A stretch of DNA of 54,503 nt from Pleurocapsa sp. MO_226.B13 (GCA_030064795.1 JASJEI010000010.1:1-54503); one strand, 5' to 3'; counted from the stretch's first letter, positions 45,146-54,498 are shown. Translations and numbers: made by a program. The notes: generated from the sequence alone by a model not told the origin.

Positions 45146-45233
45146 CTGACCATCATGTCCAATGAGGTCATTCCCTTGCGAATCATCCAAGAAGTATCGG
45201 GACATCGTAATTTAGATACTGCGGACGGCTGAG
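45146..45233 (+). pseudogene. Tyrosine recombinase C-terminal remnant
   Basis: Reads NEVIPLRIIQEVSGHRNLDT followed by a stop, matching the G-H-R/x-x-L-x-T segment near the C-terminus of phage-type integrases (the Tyr would follow). Only about 28 codons remain. It lies directly after the three-gene block and could mark an old integration. Confidence 0.5.
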
Positions 45234-45244
45234 ATCTGGGTAGT

Positions 45245-45493
45245 CTCTACAAAACGCTCTACAGAAGATGAATTTGTCTTAAAACAAGGTGATGGAAGAG
45301 ATACCATTTTTGACTATCAAGATGGCACTGATTCTTTTTTGTTAGCCGACGGTTTGACATTTGAAGACCTGACAATCACTCAAGGCGCAGGTCAGAGTGT
45401 AATTAGCATAACTGACACCTCGGAAGAGTTAGCATTATGACTGGGGTACAAGCTAACGTTATTGGAGCGGAAGATTTCACTACTTTGGACTAA
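45245..45493 (+). pseudogene. RTX-type calcium-binding protein, 3' remnant with frameshift
   Basis: Reads EDEFVLKQGDGRDTIFDYQD, then FLLADGLTFEDLTITQG and ITDTSEELAL; after a frameshift at about 45438 it continues TGVQANVIGAEDFTTLD and stops. This is the C-terminal region of cyanobacterial hemolysin-type proteins. The repeats and N-terminus are missing. Confidence 0.6.
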
Positions 45494-45568
45494 CTTCAGT
45501 AAACAGCAGTCGTTTGAGCTTTGTAGAGGACAAAAAATAAGGTTTGGGGTTCATTACAACTTAATTCT

Positions 45569-45842
45569 ATGAAAAACAAAATCTTATTGTGGTTGGCGAT
45601 CGCCTTAGTCGTAGTAATAATATGGCTACTAATCCCTAATATTTGGTGGCAATATATCTTTTTCCTCCGAATACCTTTATTAATGACGGTATTGCTGCTT
45701 GCTATGCCTGCGATCGCCGAGTTACTTTTACCAGCAATGCTCAAGAATCTATTTGTCCTACGTGGCATTTGGCAAATGGCTTTTACCATTTTGGCAGCAA
45801 CTGTAGCAGGATTAGCCGTTATCTTTGTCGGTGATTGGGTCG
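45569..45842 (+). pseudogene. Truncated membrane protein of unknown function
   Basis: From ATG 45569 about 91 codons encode three hydrophobic segments (LLWLAIALVVVIIWLLIP, IPLLMTVLLLAMPAIAELLL, MAFTILAATVAGLAVIFVG). After position ~45842 the frame crosses into transposase-derived sequence and ends at 45964, so the native C-terminus is lost. I do not recognise the family. Confidence 0.4.
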
Positions 45843-46112
45843 CATTCCCAAGAACGTTAAATTCGCTCCGGTTCAAGAATTACCTGATGGTTCTTATTTA
45901 TCTTGGATTAATCCTGACCGTAAATCAAAGAAAAAAGGGGCAACTAGAATTCAAGTCTGAGTAATTGAGTATCTAATTCGGGAAAATGGAGAGGAAGTTG
46001 TTTACCGTTTAATTACCGACTTGGTAAATTATGAGATGTTTCCCGCTCGACTTCTTGCCCAGGAGTATCATTGGCGTTGGGAAATCGAGAACACACTAGA
46101 AGAAAGTACAAC
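45843..46112 (+). pseudogene. IS4-type transposase remnant
   Basis: Reads VQELPDGSYLSWINPDRKSK, a premature stop, then VIEYLIRENGEEVVYRLITD and AQEYHWRWEIENTLEE; the last carries the Y-x-x-R-W-E-I-E element with the final catalytic Glu of IS4-type transposases. A different subgroup from the IS4 element at 384-1692. The stretch up to 46171 contains nothing more. Confidence 0.6.
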
Positions 46113-46171
46113 TAACTACTAACTCCTGTACGGACGTGACCTGGAACGTCTCTACGAACTCCGAAATCATT

Positions 46172-49100
46172 TCAACGATCGCAAAGCTGACGATCGCTCG
46201 GCACAATCGTCGAGTTATGTTGGAGATAATTTTGCATCAGAGAACAAGCTTGACTGATTAACTGTTCAAAAGTGTGAATCTGCCATAATTTGATTTCTCC
46301 TGCTGCTGCGGTAGCGATGAGGTTTCCCTCGGGGTTCAAACTAAGGCGATCGATGCTGGCTCGATGTGCTTTCCAGGTTGCTAGAGATTCTCCGTTATCC
46401 GCATTCCAGAGTCGAACCGAACCGCGATCGTCGCTGCTGATAATCGTCTGACCATCGGGACTGTAGGTAACTGAATTTATTCTGGCTTCGTAGATATGCA
46501 AGGGTGATTTAGTAGAATTATCTCGAAAGTTCCAGCGACGCACCGTACTGTCTTGACCACCACTAACCAGCCAAGTATTATCGGGACTAAAAGCGACGCT
46601 ATAAACTTCTCCAATATGGTCTTGAAATTCTTTGGTCTTTTCCCGTTGCCAATCCCAAGCGATTACAGTACCATCTTCCCCCGCACTGGCAAGTAATTTA
46701 CCATCGGGACTAAAGCTAAGATCGTGGACTACCCCTTCGTGTTCCGATAACTCTGCTACTCTATTTCCCTGTAGATTCCACAAACTAATCTTGCCTTCAT
46801 CTCCTGCGACAGCTAATAATTTGCCATCGGGACTAAAAATAATCTGATTTAAAGAATTAATTTGAGTCGACAGGGTTTGTAATAATTTACCCTCTAAATT
46901 CCAAAGCTGGATTGCCCCGTTGCGATCGCCACTCGCCAGTAACCGATCGTCAGGACTTAAACCGATCCTACGTATTGGCGCAGAAAGATCTTGGGGAAAT
47001 ACTGACAACTGCTTGCCCTCTAAATTCCAGAGACGTATCCTACCATCTGTACCCACACTGGCTAATCTTTCTCCTTCGGAATCAAAGGTTAAAGCCTGAA
47101 TTTCGCGCTTGCCATCCTTCCAGCTAATTAATTCTGGATTTTCTAATGTCCACAGACGGTTAGTGCCATCATCTCCAGAACTAGCTAAAAGATTACCATA
47201 TTTACTATCTTCACCAAAGCTAACGCTTCTGACGGGCCCAATATGTCCTGTAAACCTGGATAACTCCCGACCTTGTAAATTCCAGACTCTAGCCGAACCA
47301 TCTTCCCCCGCACTGGCGATCGCCTGACTATCGGGACTAAATGTTATATTCCAGAGACGTTTGTTATCTGCTTGCCAAGATGCTATTTTCCGATACTGAC
47401 GATTCCAAACTCGAACCCAACCATCATCTCCCGCACTGGCAATTAACCGACCATCGGGACTAAAGATGACTCTCCAGCTATGAACGGGAAATTGTTTTAA
47501 TAATTTGCCCTGAAGATTCCAGATGCGGATCGTATTATCTCCTCCTGTCGTGGCAATTAGGCGATCGTCGGGACTAAAACGAACGTTCTTGGTTGGCGAT
47601 CGATGTGCATCCCATCGTTGTAGCTGCTGTCCCTGCAAGTTCCACAAACCCACAGTACCGTCTCCTCCTCCAGCACTAGCAATTAATTGACCGTCATTAC
47701 TAAAGCTAACATCTCTGATTGGTCCCTGATTCCCCTGCCAACTGGCTAATTCTTCTCCTTTTAAGTTCCACAGACTAATGCTACCGTTTTCCGAACCACT
47801 AGCTAAGTAATCGCGACTGGGACTAAAAGATACAGCCCAAACTCTTCTGGGGTCGGCTTTCCAGTCGGCTAATTGTTCTCCTTCTAAGTTCCATAGCCTT
47901 ACCCAACCATTTTCTTCCGCACTGGCTAGTAAATCGCTTTGGGGATTAAAAATACTTCTGGCGGGAACAGTATAACCCTGCATTCGGTTGAGTTCTTTGA
48001 CTTGATAGATCGACCATTGTAATGCTCCTGTAATTCGGTCTTCTAGCTGTTGCTTGTTTTGAGGTTCGAGCAACCTCAACAGTCTGTTTTGCAAAGTTTT
48101 TCCCGCCCTTAAGCTGTTGAGCATGGCTTCTAAAGATGACTGATTAGAATTTAAATTAACTCGGGCAGCTTGTTCGGAGGCATTACTTTCACCGATTTTG
48201 GCATCTCTTTGTCCCAATAAAGCTAGAATCAACCCCGTACTTAAGAGCATAATTACGGCGATCGCCCCACTCCAGCGCATACGTACATTCAATCTTTTTC
48301 TAGCTATACTCGACCGCACGAATTCGGTTTCTACCTGGTTAAACCAATTGTCGTCAGATTTCAAGATCTGCTTGAGTAATTCTAAGAAAGGACTAGCATC
48401 CCAGAGATAAAATCGCGACCGTCCTTCTTCTTGCCAATCAAAAGCAGCAGGAGTCAAACGACGCTGTAAAACCAAATCATCCTGTTGTCCTTGTTGCAGC
48501 CAATCCTGCAATTTATCCCAACCCCGCACCAAAAAATCGTGAGCGGGTTCGTAATAGATGCGGTCTGTTTCGGCTTCTTTGCCCGTAACAATTAAACGAG
48601 TATCAACTAGACAATTTAATACCCTCTCGACTCGCTGATTTTCTGTCTGGCTAGGATATTCCAGTTCCCGTTTGAGTACCCTGCGCTTAACCGCTTCTCC
48701 TCCCTGGATTTCTACCATGCGCAACATGACTCGCTGCATAGTCTTCCGATGAGCCTCATCGGGTAAATTATCATATTCTTCATTCGCCCTCCTGGTTAAA
48801 GAACCAGCTACCCCACCCTCGCGATCGAAGTCGGCATTTACGGTTAATGCCCGATCTTCCTCTCCTGCTTCTAGCCATGCCCGATGCAAATTAATATACA
48901 TCTCGCTGAGGGTAAAAGAGAGTAAAGGTAGCGCACCAGGCATTTGAGCTACTTCATCCACCAGGCGATCGACTAAATTAGCTGGTTCAAAATACAATGC
49001 CATTTCCGTAGCGGGCTTTTCTACCACGTCTCGCAGTTCGGGCGATCGCATCCCAGGGACGACAAAGCGAGAATCTGCCCAATCTGACTGCAAAGCTGAA

Positions 49101-50680
49101 TTGATAAATCTCGGTTCAAAATCCGAACGCAGGGTAATAACTAAGCTGAGTTGAGGACATTGTTTGATAATCTCGGTCAATAAATCGGTAAATTGCTGCC
49201 ATTCTTCTCTTGGTTCTTCTTTAACTGATTCAAGATCCTTTTTACTCACCCAACCTAGCTTAGAATTGATTTTTTGCCACCAAGTTGTTGATTTTGCTTC
49301 GGTTACGGCAATTGCTGGCTGTGCTAGGGTAATTAATTCTTCAAACTGATCGATTACTAATAAGAGTCTGGACTGGGGATGTTGCTGACTCCAAGTCTGA
49401 ATCGAATTAATAAACTGATGGGGATGCTGTTGTAGCTTTCTGCCCAAAATGGTGGTATCCCCTCTGTTAATAGAACTTGCAGAGTCAGCAGAAGTATTCT
49501 CTAGAACTACCTTGTCCTCAGAGTTATTATTGTCCAGATTATCTAGAATGGATAAAGCTCTAGCTAAAGAACGAAAAGGATTAGTTCCAGGACGCATCGG
49601 TTCGAGAATCTGCCAGTTTCGCTCTGTATTTTGGCGTAGATAAGGAATTAAACCAGCTTTGACTAAACTAGATTTGCCCGAACCAGAAATACCCAATACT
49701 ACCGTTAATTGCTGTTGGGGTTGGGTAACTTGAATAAATAAGTCCCGAACCACTTCACCTCTACCAAAAAAGAAACGAGAGTGTCTCTCTTCAAAAGATT
49801 CCAAACCTCGATAGGGATTATTATCTTTTTCTAATTTAGGTGCTGGTTTTAATTTTGGTTCGAGATGGGGTAACTTAAAAATATATTCCCCGCGATCGTG
49901 TTTGGTTAAAGGGAAAAATCCTGGGGTTTGTTGTTCTTGAGAATTTAACTCGACATAATCCCTAAGATATAGATATAGTTCGGCAGTAGTAATCACATCA
50001 TCGGCAATCAAATCTGCTTGGCGATCGCCTAAAGCTTTAATTAGTCCTTCGGCAAAGGGAGAATGTCTTTTGTTGCTACCCAGATCGCGATTATTAAGAA
50101 AGTCCAGGGCTTCTTGGTTGTGTGCTGCCGAGGTAAGCACTTGCCAGGCTGGATATTTAATAAAGCGATGATAGTGTTCCCAATGGATCGTTTCTGGTAG
50201 GGGAATCAATTTCCGAGTACCCGCCCAACGAAACGTACCCGCAAAGCAACAGTCGAGAATGACCAATAAATGTCTGCATTCAAGTTGGGATAGCCACTGA
50301 TGCAAATCCCCCATCCGCAACAGCGAGTCAGGATCGTTAACATTCCCATCTTGGGGGACGAGATAGCCTTCTGGCCCAATATCGCTACTACGAGCAATAC
50401 CATGTCCTGCAAAATAAACCAACAGACGATCGCTTTCAGTGGGTACAATCTGATTTGGCAGAATATCTGTAAAGAGACTTTTTAGTCGGTCTTTGGTGGC
50501 ATATTGATTAATTATTACCCCAGACTCAAATTCAGGATGAACTAACTCGTACTCGTAGCAGTTATCGAGAATCTTGGCGATCGCGACTGCATCGGGAACA
50601 GCGGTTTGAAGATGAGCAATACCGCGATGATATTCGTTAATTCCAATTACAACTGCTATGCTGCGTTTAAATTCAGTCAT
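46172..50680 (-). CDS. Caspase-nSTAND NTPase-WD40 protein
   Basis: 1502 residues. Domain order: caspase-fold protease (1-270) with H93 in VYFAGHGIA and C145 in ILDCCFAGTF; nSTAND ATPase (about 288-780) beginning NPYRGLESFEERHSRFFFGR, Walker A GISGSGKSS at 330-338 and Walker B LLLVIDQFEE with D444; a membrane helix near 800-820 (GAIAVIMLLSTGLILAL); a helical linker; then 14 WD40 repeats (about 905-1470), enough for two seven-blade propellers; C-terminal cap SQACSLMQNYLQH. Such proteins act as sensors: the WD40 part detects, the NTPase oligomerises, the protease is the effector. Likely cell-death or antiviral role, membrane-associated. Divergent from the metacaspase gene. Confidence 0.85.
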   Translation of the reverse strand: MTEFKRSIAVVIGINEYHRGIAHLQTAVPDAVAIAKILDNCYEYELVHPEFESGVIINQYATKDRLKSLFTDILPNQIVPTESDRLLVYFAGHGIARSSDIGPEGYLVPQDGNVNDPDSLLRMGDLHQWLSQLECRHLLVILDCCFAGTFRWAGTRKLIPLPETIHWEHYHRFIKYPAWQVLTSAAHNQEALDFLNNRDLGSNKRHSPFAEGLIKALGDRQADLIADDVITTAELYLYLRDYVELNSQEQQTPGFFPLTKHDRGEYIFKLPHLEPKLKPAPKLEKDNNPYRGLESFEERHSRFFFGRGEVVRDLFIQVTQPQQQLTVVLGISGSGKSSLVKAGLIPYLRQNTERNWQILEPMRPGTNPFRSLARALSILDNLDNNNSEDKVVLENTSADSASSINRGDTTILGRKLQQHPHQFINSIQTWSQQHPQSRLLLVIDQFEELITLAQPAIAVTEAKSTTWWQKINSKLGWVSKKDLESVKEEPREEWQQFTDLLTEIIKQCPQLSLVITLRSDFEPRFINSALQSDWADSRFVVPGMRSPELRDVVEKPATEMALYFEPANLVDRLVDEVAQMPGALPLLSFTLSEMYINLHRAWLEAGEEDRALTVNADFDREGGVAGSLTRRANEEYDNLPDEAHRKTMQRVMLRMVEIQGGEAVKRRVLKRELEYPSQTENQRVERVLNCLVDTRLIVTGKEAETDRIYYEPAHDFLVRGWDKLQDWLQQGQQDDLVLQRRLTPAAFDWQEEGRSRFYLWDASPFLELLKQILKSDDNWFNQVETEFVRSSIARKRLNVRMRWSGAIAVIMLLSTGLILALLGQRDAKIGESNASEQAARVNLNSNQSSLEAMLNSLRAGKTLQNRLLRLLEPQNKQQLEDRITGALQWSIYQVKELNRMQGYTVPARSIFNPQSDLLASAEENGWVRLWNLEGEQLADWKADPRRVWAVSFSPSRDYLASGSENGSISLWNLKGEELASWQGNQGPIRDVSFSNDGQLIASAGGGDGTVGLWNLQGQQLQRWDAHRSPTKNVRFSPDDRLIATTGGDNTIRIWNLQGKLLKQFPVHSWRVIFSPDGRLIASAGDDGWVRVWNRQYRKIASWQADNKRLWNITFSPDSQAIASAGEDGSARVWNLQGRELSRFTGHIGPVRSVSFGEDSKYGNLLASSGDDGTNRLWTLENPELISWKDGKREIQALTFDSEGERLASVGTDGRIRLWNLEGKQLSVFPQDLSAPIRRIGLSPDDRLLASGDRNGAIQLWNLEGKLLQTLSTQINSLNQIIFSPDGKLLAVAGDEGKISLWNLQGNRVAELSEHEGVVHDLSFSPDGKLLASAGEDGTVIAWDWQREKTKEFQDHIGEVYSVAFSPDNTWLVSGGQDSTVRRWNFRDNSTKSPLHIYEARINSVTYSPDGQTIISSDDRGSVRLWNADNGESLATWKAHRASIDRLSLNPEGNLIATAAAGEIKLWQIHTFEQLISQACSLMQNYLQHNSTIVPSDRQLCDR

Positions 50681-50767
50681 CTGGCGATCGACCGTTTTAA
50701 TAAACCGTTTATTTAATAGTAATATGAAATAGAAAAATAAATGCTACATATGATGAGTTGAGGTTAA

Positions 50768-50795
50768 TTCGGAATTCGGAGTTCGGAGTTGGTAA
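50768..50795. repeat. Heptamer repeat TTCGGAG
   Basis: TTCGGAA, TTCGGAG, TTCGGAG and a looser TTGGTAA in tandem in the gap between the two caspase genes. Confidence 0.55.
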
Positions 50796-50927
50796 TTGCT
50801 ACTTCCCATGCCATCTCTGTTTGTCTGTAGCAAATTTTGAAGTATTTCATTTATTTTCAACCAGAAAGCTCTCTCCACATCGGCATGGCAAGTTGGCTCT
50901 AGCCGTTTTCCATCTTTCGTGAATCTA

Positions 50928-50969
50928 ACCGATGACCGATAACCAATAACCAATGACTAATGACCAAAT
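50928..50969. repeat. Six tandem heptamers, ACCAATG type
   Basis: ACCGATG, ACCGATA, ACCAATA, ACCAATG, ACTAATG, ACCAAAT run without gap. STRR-type array. The full 50681-51257 stretch between the divergent caspase genes is non-coding apart from repeat-derived frames, and should hold both promoters; TTGACA at 51226-51231 lies close to the rightward start but has no well-spaced -10. Confidence 0.6.
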
Positions 50970-51257
50970 AAATTTATGTAACATTTAAGTTTGCACACAA
51001 GTTCTTCACAATCTTTTTTTAGGCTAAAAAAAAGCGGTTATTTTAAGAAAAAATATAAATTACAGCAGAGTGATAGGTCATCAATGAGTAGGTTTTTCCG
51101 CCTAAATGCTCAATTTTTTAGCTACTACAATGCAATTGCCAATAGCTAAAAAGTAAAATACTCCCGATTATTTCCGAAGCAAAATACTCTAAGCGGTCAA
51201 AGCTACAAGATATTTATAGATCTAGTTGACAGTAACTTAGGAACAACAAATTAAATT

Positions 51258-53225
51258 ATGACTAACAAAGCAGTGTTGTGCGGGATTAATAACTATAAGA
51301 CCATAACTGACCTGAGAGGATGTCTTAACGACGTTCAAAACATCTTCGAGCTACTGACGCAGGTTTATAATTTTGAGCCTTCTCAGATTCACCAACTCAT
51401 TGACGAGCAAGTAACTAAAGCAGCGATCAAAAACGAATATAATTGGTTGCTGCAAGAGGCTCAAAAGGGCGATCGCCTAGTGTTTCATTTTTCGGGTCAT
51501 GGTTCTTATGTTCCAGATGATAATGGGGATGAGGTTGATAGCACTGATGAGATCACCTGTCTTTATGACATGGATTTTTATAATTCCGAGACTTTTATGC
51601 GGGATGATGAATGGCGGGTAATGATCCAACAAGTTCCTCAAGATGTAGAACTGACTTTTATCCTCGACAATTGCCATTCTGGAACGGGTACTAGAGTTAT
51701 TTCAGTAAATTTGCAACAAGGTCGCGATCGGAAACTAGCAATTGATGTAGCAACTTCCGAGCGACGAAGCTCAGAGTCTACAGTCAAAGCACTGGCAGCG
51801 ATCGATATTAAAGCTACTCCTACTGTAGGTACTCGCGCTGCTACATTGGAGCAATTAGATCGAGATACCTACGAAAATCTGGTTGGCGATCGAAACGTTA
51901 TTTTGCCTCGTTTTATTGCTCCCCCAGCCGAATTTCAAGAGCAAATTATCGCGACTGCCCGTACCAGAGGCTTGAAATCTCGAGCCAAAGAACTGGAAAA
52001 ACACCTGTTGCTCGCAGGCTGTCGAGACGATCAAACTGCTGCCGATGCTTATATTGATGGAGATTTTCATGGCGCATTTACTTATTATCTCTGTCAAACT
52101 CTGCGCCAGTCTCCCGATCTAGGATCGCAGGAAACAATTAATCGCGTAGCCAAGCTATTAAAAATCAATCAATTTCAACAAATACCGCAACATGAAGGAA
52201 CTCACCGTTCTGGCTCTATTTTTGGCAACCAGTCTTCAATTTCAATTTCTACCGATAATAATATGACTCGTCCTCCAAGTATTTCTCCAGCAAATAGTAA
52301 TCTTACTGCCGAAAATCAAAAGCTGCTCATCGAAGCCTATCTAAAACTGCTAGATACAATCGCTGGTGCTGCCGAACCAAGAGCTAAGATTGCCCGTCAG
52401 ATCGGCGATCGCTATTTAGTATACGTACATGGCATCAGCCAACATCGTCACGGTTATTCTAACGGTTGGTGGAATGCGCTCAAGAGATTTGTCGAAGATA
52501 TTTTTGGCAATGGCGATCTGGGTGGTACTCGTCAGGAGGTGTTATGGAGCGACTTGGTTAACGCCCGCGCTCTAGTTGATGAATCTCAACAACAGCAGTT
52601 GCGTCGAGAAATTGAGTTAGTCTTAGAAGAACGACGGACGCAGACGATCGCTGCTAATACAGGTGGTGGTGGTGATGCACGTCGAGCTGTTGTCCAGTCT
52701 TCTGTCGAACGTGGTGGTGGCTTTGCCATTGATGATTTCTTAATCTATATGCTCAATAGCAATGTACGCCAGCAAATTATCGATCGCTTTACTGAAGTAG
52801 TCAGACCACTACTAGAAAACGGCAGCCAAATCGATATTATTTCTCATAGTTGGGGAACTGTTGTGGCATATGAAGGACTGCGAGAGCTAGAAAAAATGCC
52901 GTTGTCAGGAAGAGTGACCACTTTATTTAGCGTCGGCAGTGCCCTATCAATTTCTCCCGTTCGCGCTCGTTTGAGAGAGGAAAACAAGGATGGTAATCGT
53001 CCAGCTAATGTAGAACAATGGCTGAATCTCGATTCTCAAGGAGATTTAGTAGGTGGTATGTTAGGAGACAAGTTTGATGTCACTCAAGAATATCTCGATT
53101 TAGAACCAACGGGGTGTTCGAGATTCTTGGGAATCTACAATCCAGGCTGCGCTCACAGTTCTTACTTTAGTCACAGCAATACTGCCGTTAACCGCGACAT
53201 CTTTGCCCAACATATAACTAGCTAA
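51258..53225 (+). CDS. Metacaspase fused to an alpha/beta hydrolase
   Basis: 655 residues. Type I metacaspase domain (1-~330): H81 in VFHFSGHGSYVPDDNGDE and C139 in LTFILDNCHSGTGTR, with substrate specificity for Arg/Lys expected. After a Ser/Asn-rich linker (330-370) a second domain shows YLVYVHGISQHRHGY (oxyanion/HG start) and the nucleophile elbow SHSWGT with S531, plus a late H (possible triad), the pattern of an alpha/beta hydrolase or lipase. No signal peptide. This fusion would pair a protease with an esterase in one chain. Start ATG 51258; AGGAA lies about 14 bases upstream. A hairpin follows the gene. Confidence 0.8.
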   Translation: MTNKAVLCGINNYKTITDLRGCLNDVQNIFELLTQVYNFEPSQIHQLIDEQVTKAAIKNEYNWLLQEAQKGDRLVFHFSGHGSYVPDDNGDEVDSTDEITCLYDMDFYNSETFMRDDEWRVMIQQVPQDVELTFILDNCHSGTGTRVISVNLQQGRDRKLAIDVATSERRSSESTVKALAAIDIKATPTVGTRAATLEQLDRDTYENLVGDRNVILPRFIAPPAEFQEQIIATARTRGLKSRAKELEKHLLLAGCRDDQTAADAYIDGDFHGAFTYYLCQTLRQSPDLGSQETINRVAKLLKINQFQQIPQHEGTHRSGSIFGNQSSISISTDNNMTRPPSISPANSNLTAENQKLLIEAYLKLLDTIAGAAEPRAKIARQIGDRYLVYVHGISQHRHGYSNGWWNALKRFVEDIFGNGDLGGTRQEVLWSDLVNARALVDESQQQQLRREIELVLEERRTQTIAANTGGGGDARRAVVQSSVERGGGFAIDDFLIYMLNSNVRQQIIDRFTEVVRPLLENGSQIDIISHSWGTVVAYEGLRELEKMPLSGRVTTLFSVGSALSISPVRARLREENKDGNRPANVEQWLNLDSQGDLVGGMLGDKFDVTQEYLDLEPTGCSRFLGIYNPGCAHSSYFSHSNTAVNRDIFAQHITS

Positions 53226-53237
53226 CAGGACTTAATA

Positions 53238-53307
53238 TTAGCCAGTTTGGTCAAGCTAAAAATTTTATACTGGCTAAATTAGTGAATATTATTATATTAC
53301 TAATTTA
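53238..53307 (+). terminator. Overlapping hairpins after the metacaspase gene
   Basis: TTAGCCAGT (53238-53246) pairs with ACTGGCTAA (53269-53277); TAAATTAGT (53275-53283) pairs with ACTAATTTA (53299-53307). The arms share bases, so only one can form at a time. They start 13 bases beyond the stop codon. No long T-run follows, so termination is possible but unproven. Confidence 0.35.
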
Positions 53308-53356
53308 GTTCGGAGATTATCTGCGATCGCCTTTTAACGCTCTAGGCGATCGCTAG

Positions 53357-53737
53357 TGGCAAAAAAAAGGAACAATTATCGTAGCCGCATCGGGAAATGA
53401 AAGTAACCGTCCTCGTTATGAAGTTGCAGTCGCTCCTCCTGCTGCTGGAAGGGGAATTATTGCGGTAGGAGCTTTACAAGAAAGCCCCAGTGGTTTTTCT
53501 GTGGCAAACTTTTCTAACGATCGGGTTAATATTTCTGCCCCTGGAGTTAATGTAATCTCAGCCAGAGCAGGTGGCGGTTTGAGAAGCTTGAGTGGAACTA
53601 GCATGGCAACACCTCATGTTGCGGGAGTTGCTGCATTATGGGCGCAACGTCAATTGGCCACTGCAGGGCGAATTAATCATCAAGTATTAGTGTCTCGACT
53701 TATTTCCAATCGCATTTTAAAAATCCAGGCGCTCTGA
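53357..53737 (+). pseudogene. Subtilase (peptidase S8) C-terminal remnant
   Basis: Reads GTIIVAASGNES (oxyanion Asn), then FSVANFSNDRVNISAPGVNV and the catalytic-Ser motif LSGTSMATPHVAGVAALWA, ending at a stop at 53737. The Asp and His parts are absent and stops lie upstream (TAG at 53354-53356), so this is a 5'-truncated copy. Another protease remnant beside the caspase genes. Confidence 0.75.
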
Positions 53738-53777
53738 ACCCAAACCCTTTTGTTCCAGACTTTTGAGGTAGAGTGAT

Positions 53778-54397
53778 TTAAAAATCGACTTGCTTTACAC
53801 CTTCACATAAATCGCGATCTCTTGCTGCATCGGGATTATATTTGAGGTAGCCTTTTATTTCTTGGCAGGCTTGGGAAAGTAGGTAATCTATCTCTAAATT
53901 CCAGACCTTGGCGGTGTTATCCTCTGAGGCGGTGACGATGTATTGTCCGTCGGGGCTAAATTGAGCATGATAGACCGGAGCTTGATGACCGGCGAGGGTG
54001 GCGACCAATTCTCCCTGAGGCTTCCAGACCTTGGCGGTGTTATCTAATGAGGCGGTGACGATGTATTCACCGTCGGGGCTAAATTGGGCATGATAGACAG
54101 CAGCTTGATGACCGGCGAGGGTGGCGACCAATTCTCCCTGAGGTTTCCAGACCTTGGCGGTGTTATCTAATGAGGCGGTGACGATGTATTCACCGTCGGG
54201 GCTAAATTGGGCATGATAGACCGGAGCTTGATGACCGGCGAGGGTGGCGAGCAATTCCCCCTGAGGCTTCCAGATCTTGGCGGTGTTATCCTCTGAGGCG
54301 GTGACGATGTATTCACCGTCGGGGCTAAATTGGGCATTTATAACCGATTCTTGATGTTTTAATTGATTGCGTTCGTAGGTTTGAGTTAACCGCTTCT
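53778..54397 (-). pseudogene. WD40-repeat protein, C-terminal remnant
   Basis: The minus-strand frame from about 54397 to the stop at 53778 encodes four WD40 units (each ending DNTAKVW or DNTAKIW) and the cap YLLSQACQEIKGYLKYNP. A stop codon lies just upstream at ~54398 and no start codon precedes the first repeat, so the 5' part is missing. The cap resembles the end of the caspase-nSTAND-WD40 protein, so this may be the tail of a lost second copy. Confidence 0.7.
53908..54330 (-). repeat. 123-bp tandem repeats within the WD40 remnant
   Basis: The block starting TTGGCGGTGTTAT recurs at 53908, 54031, 54154 and 54277, a constant 123-bp (41-residue) period, with only a handful of differences per copy. 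WD40 blades in the 1502-residue neighbour are far more diverged at DNA level, so this array was amplified recently. Confidence 0.8.
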
Positions 54398-54485
54398 AAA
54401 TACCTAGACAAATCTGTCCAAATACAACTCTACGGTGTAAGTTAGCTCGTTAATTAGTGCATAACTTCTTACGTGGTATTAGAGT

Positions 54486-54498
54486 CGAGGAAACCTCG
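54486..54498. repeat. Palindrome CGAGGAAACCTCG, second copy
   Basis: Five-base stem with AAA loop, the same core as at 15346-15364. It lies at the window's right edge; 54399-54485 has no supported gene. Confidence 0.5.

Noticed and set aside
41840..45594. Absence of HIP1 sites as proof of foreign origin of the leg-like block
   Set aside because: Another stretch, about 30.4-34.5 kb inside the polysaccharide genes, also lacks the full GCGATCGC octamer, so absence alone is weak evidence.
50744..50953. 69-codon minus-strand ORF between the caspase genes
   Set aside because: Its C-terminal part is a translation of the heptamer array (NYQLRTPNSEL) and no family was recognised.
53908..54330. Possible CRISPR-like array
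   Set aside because: The 123-bp units are contiguous, coding and without spacers; they are WD40 blades.
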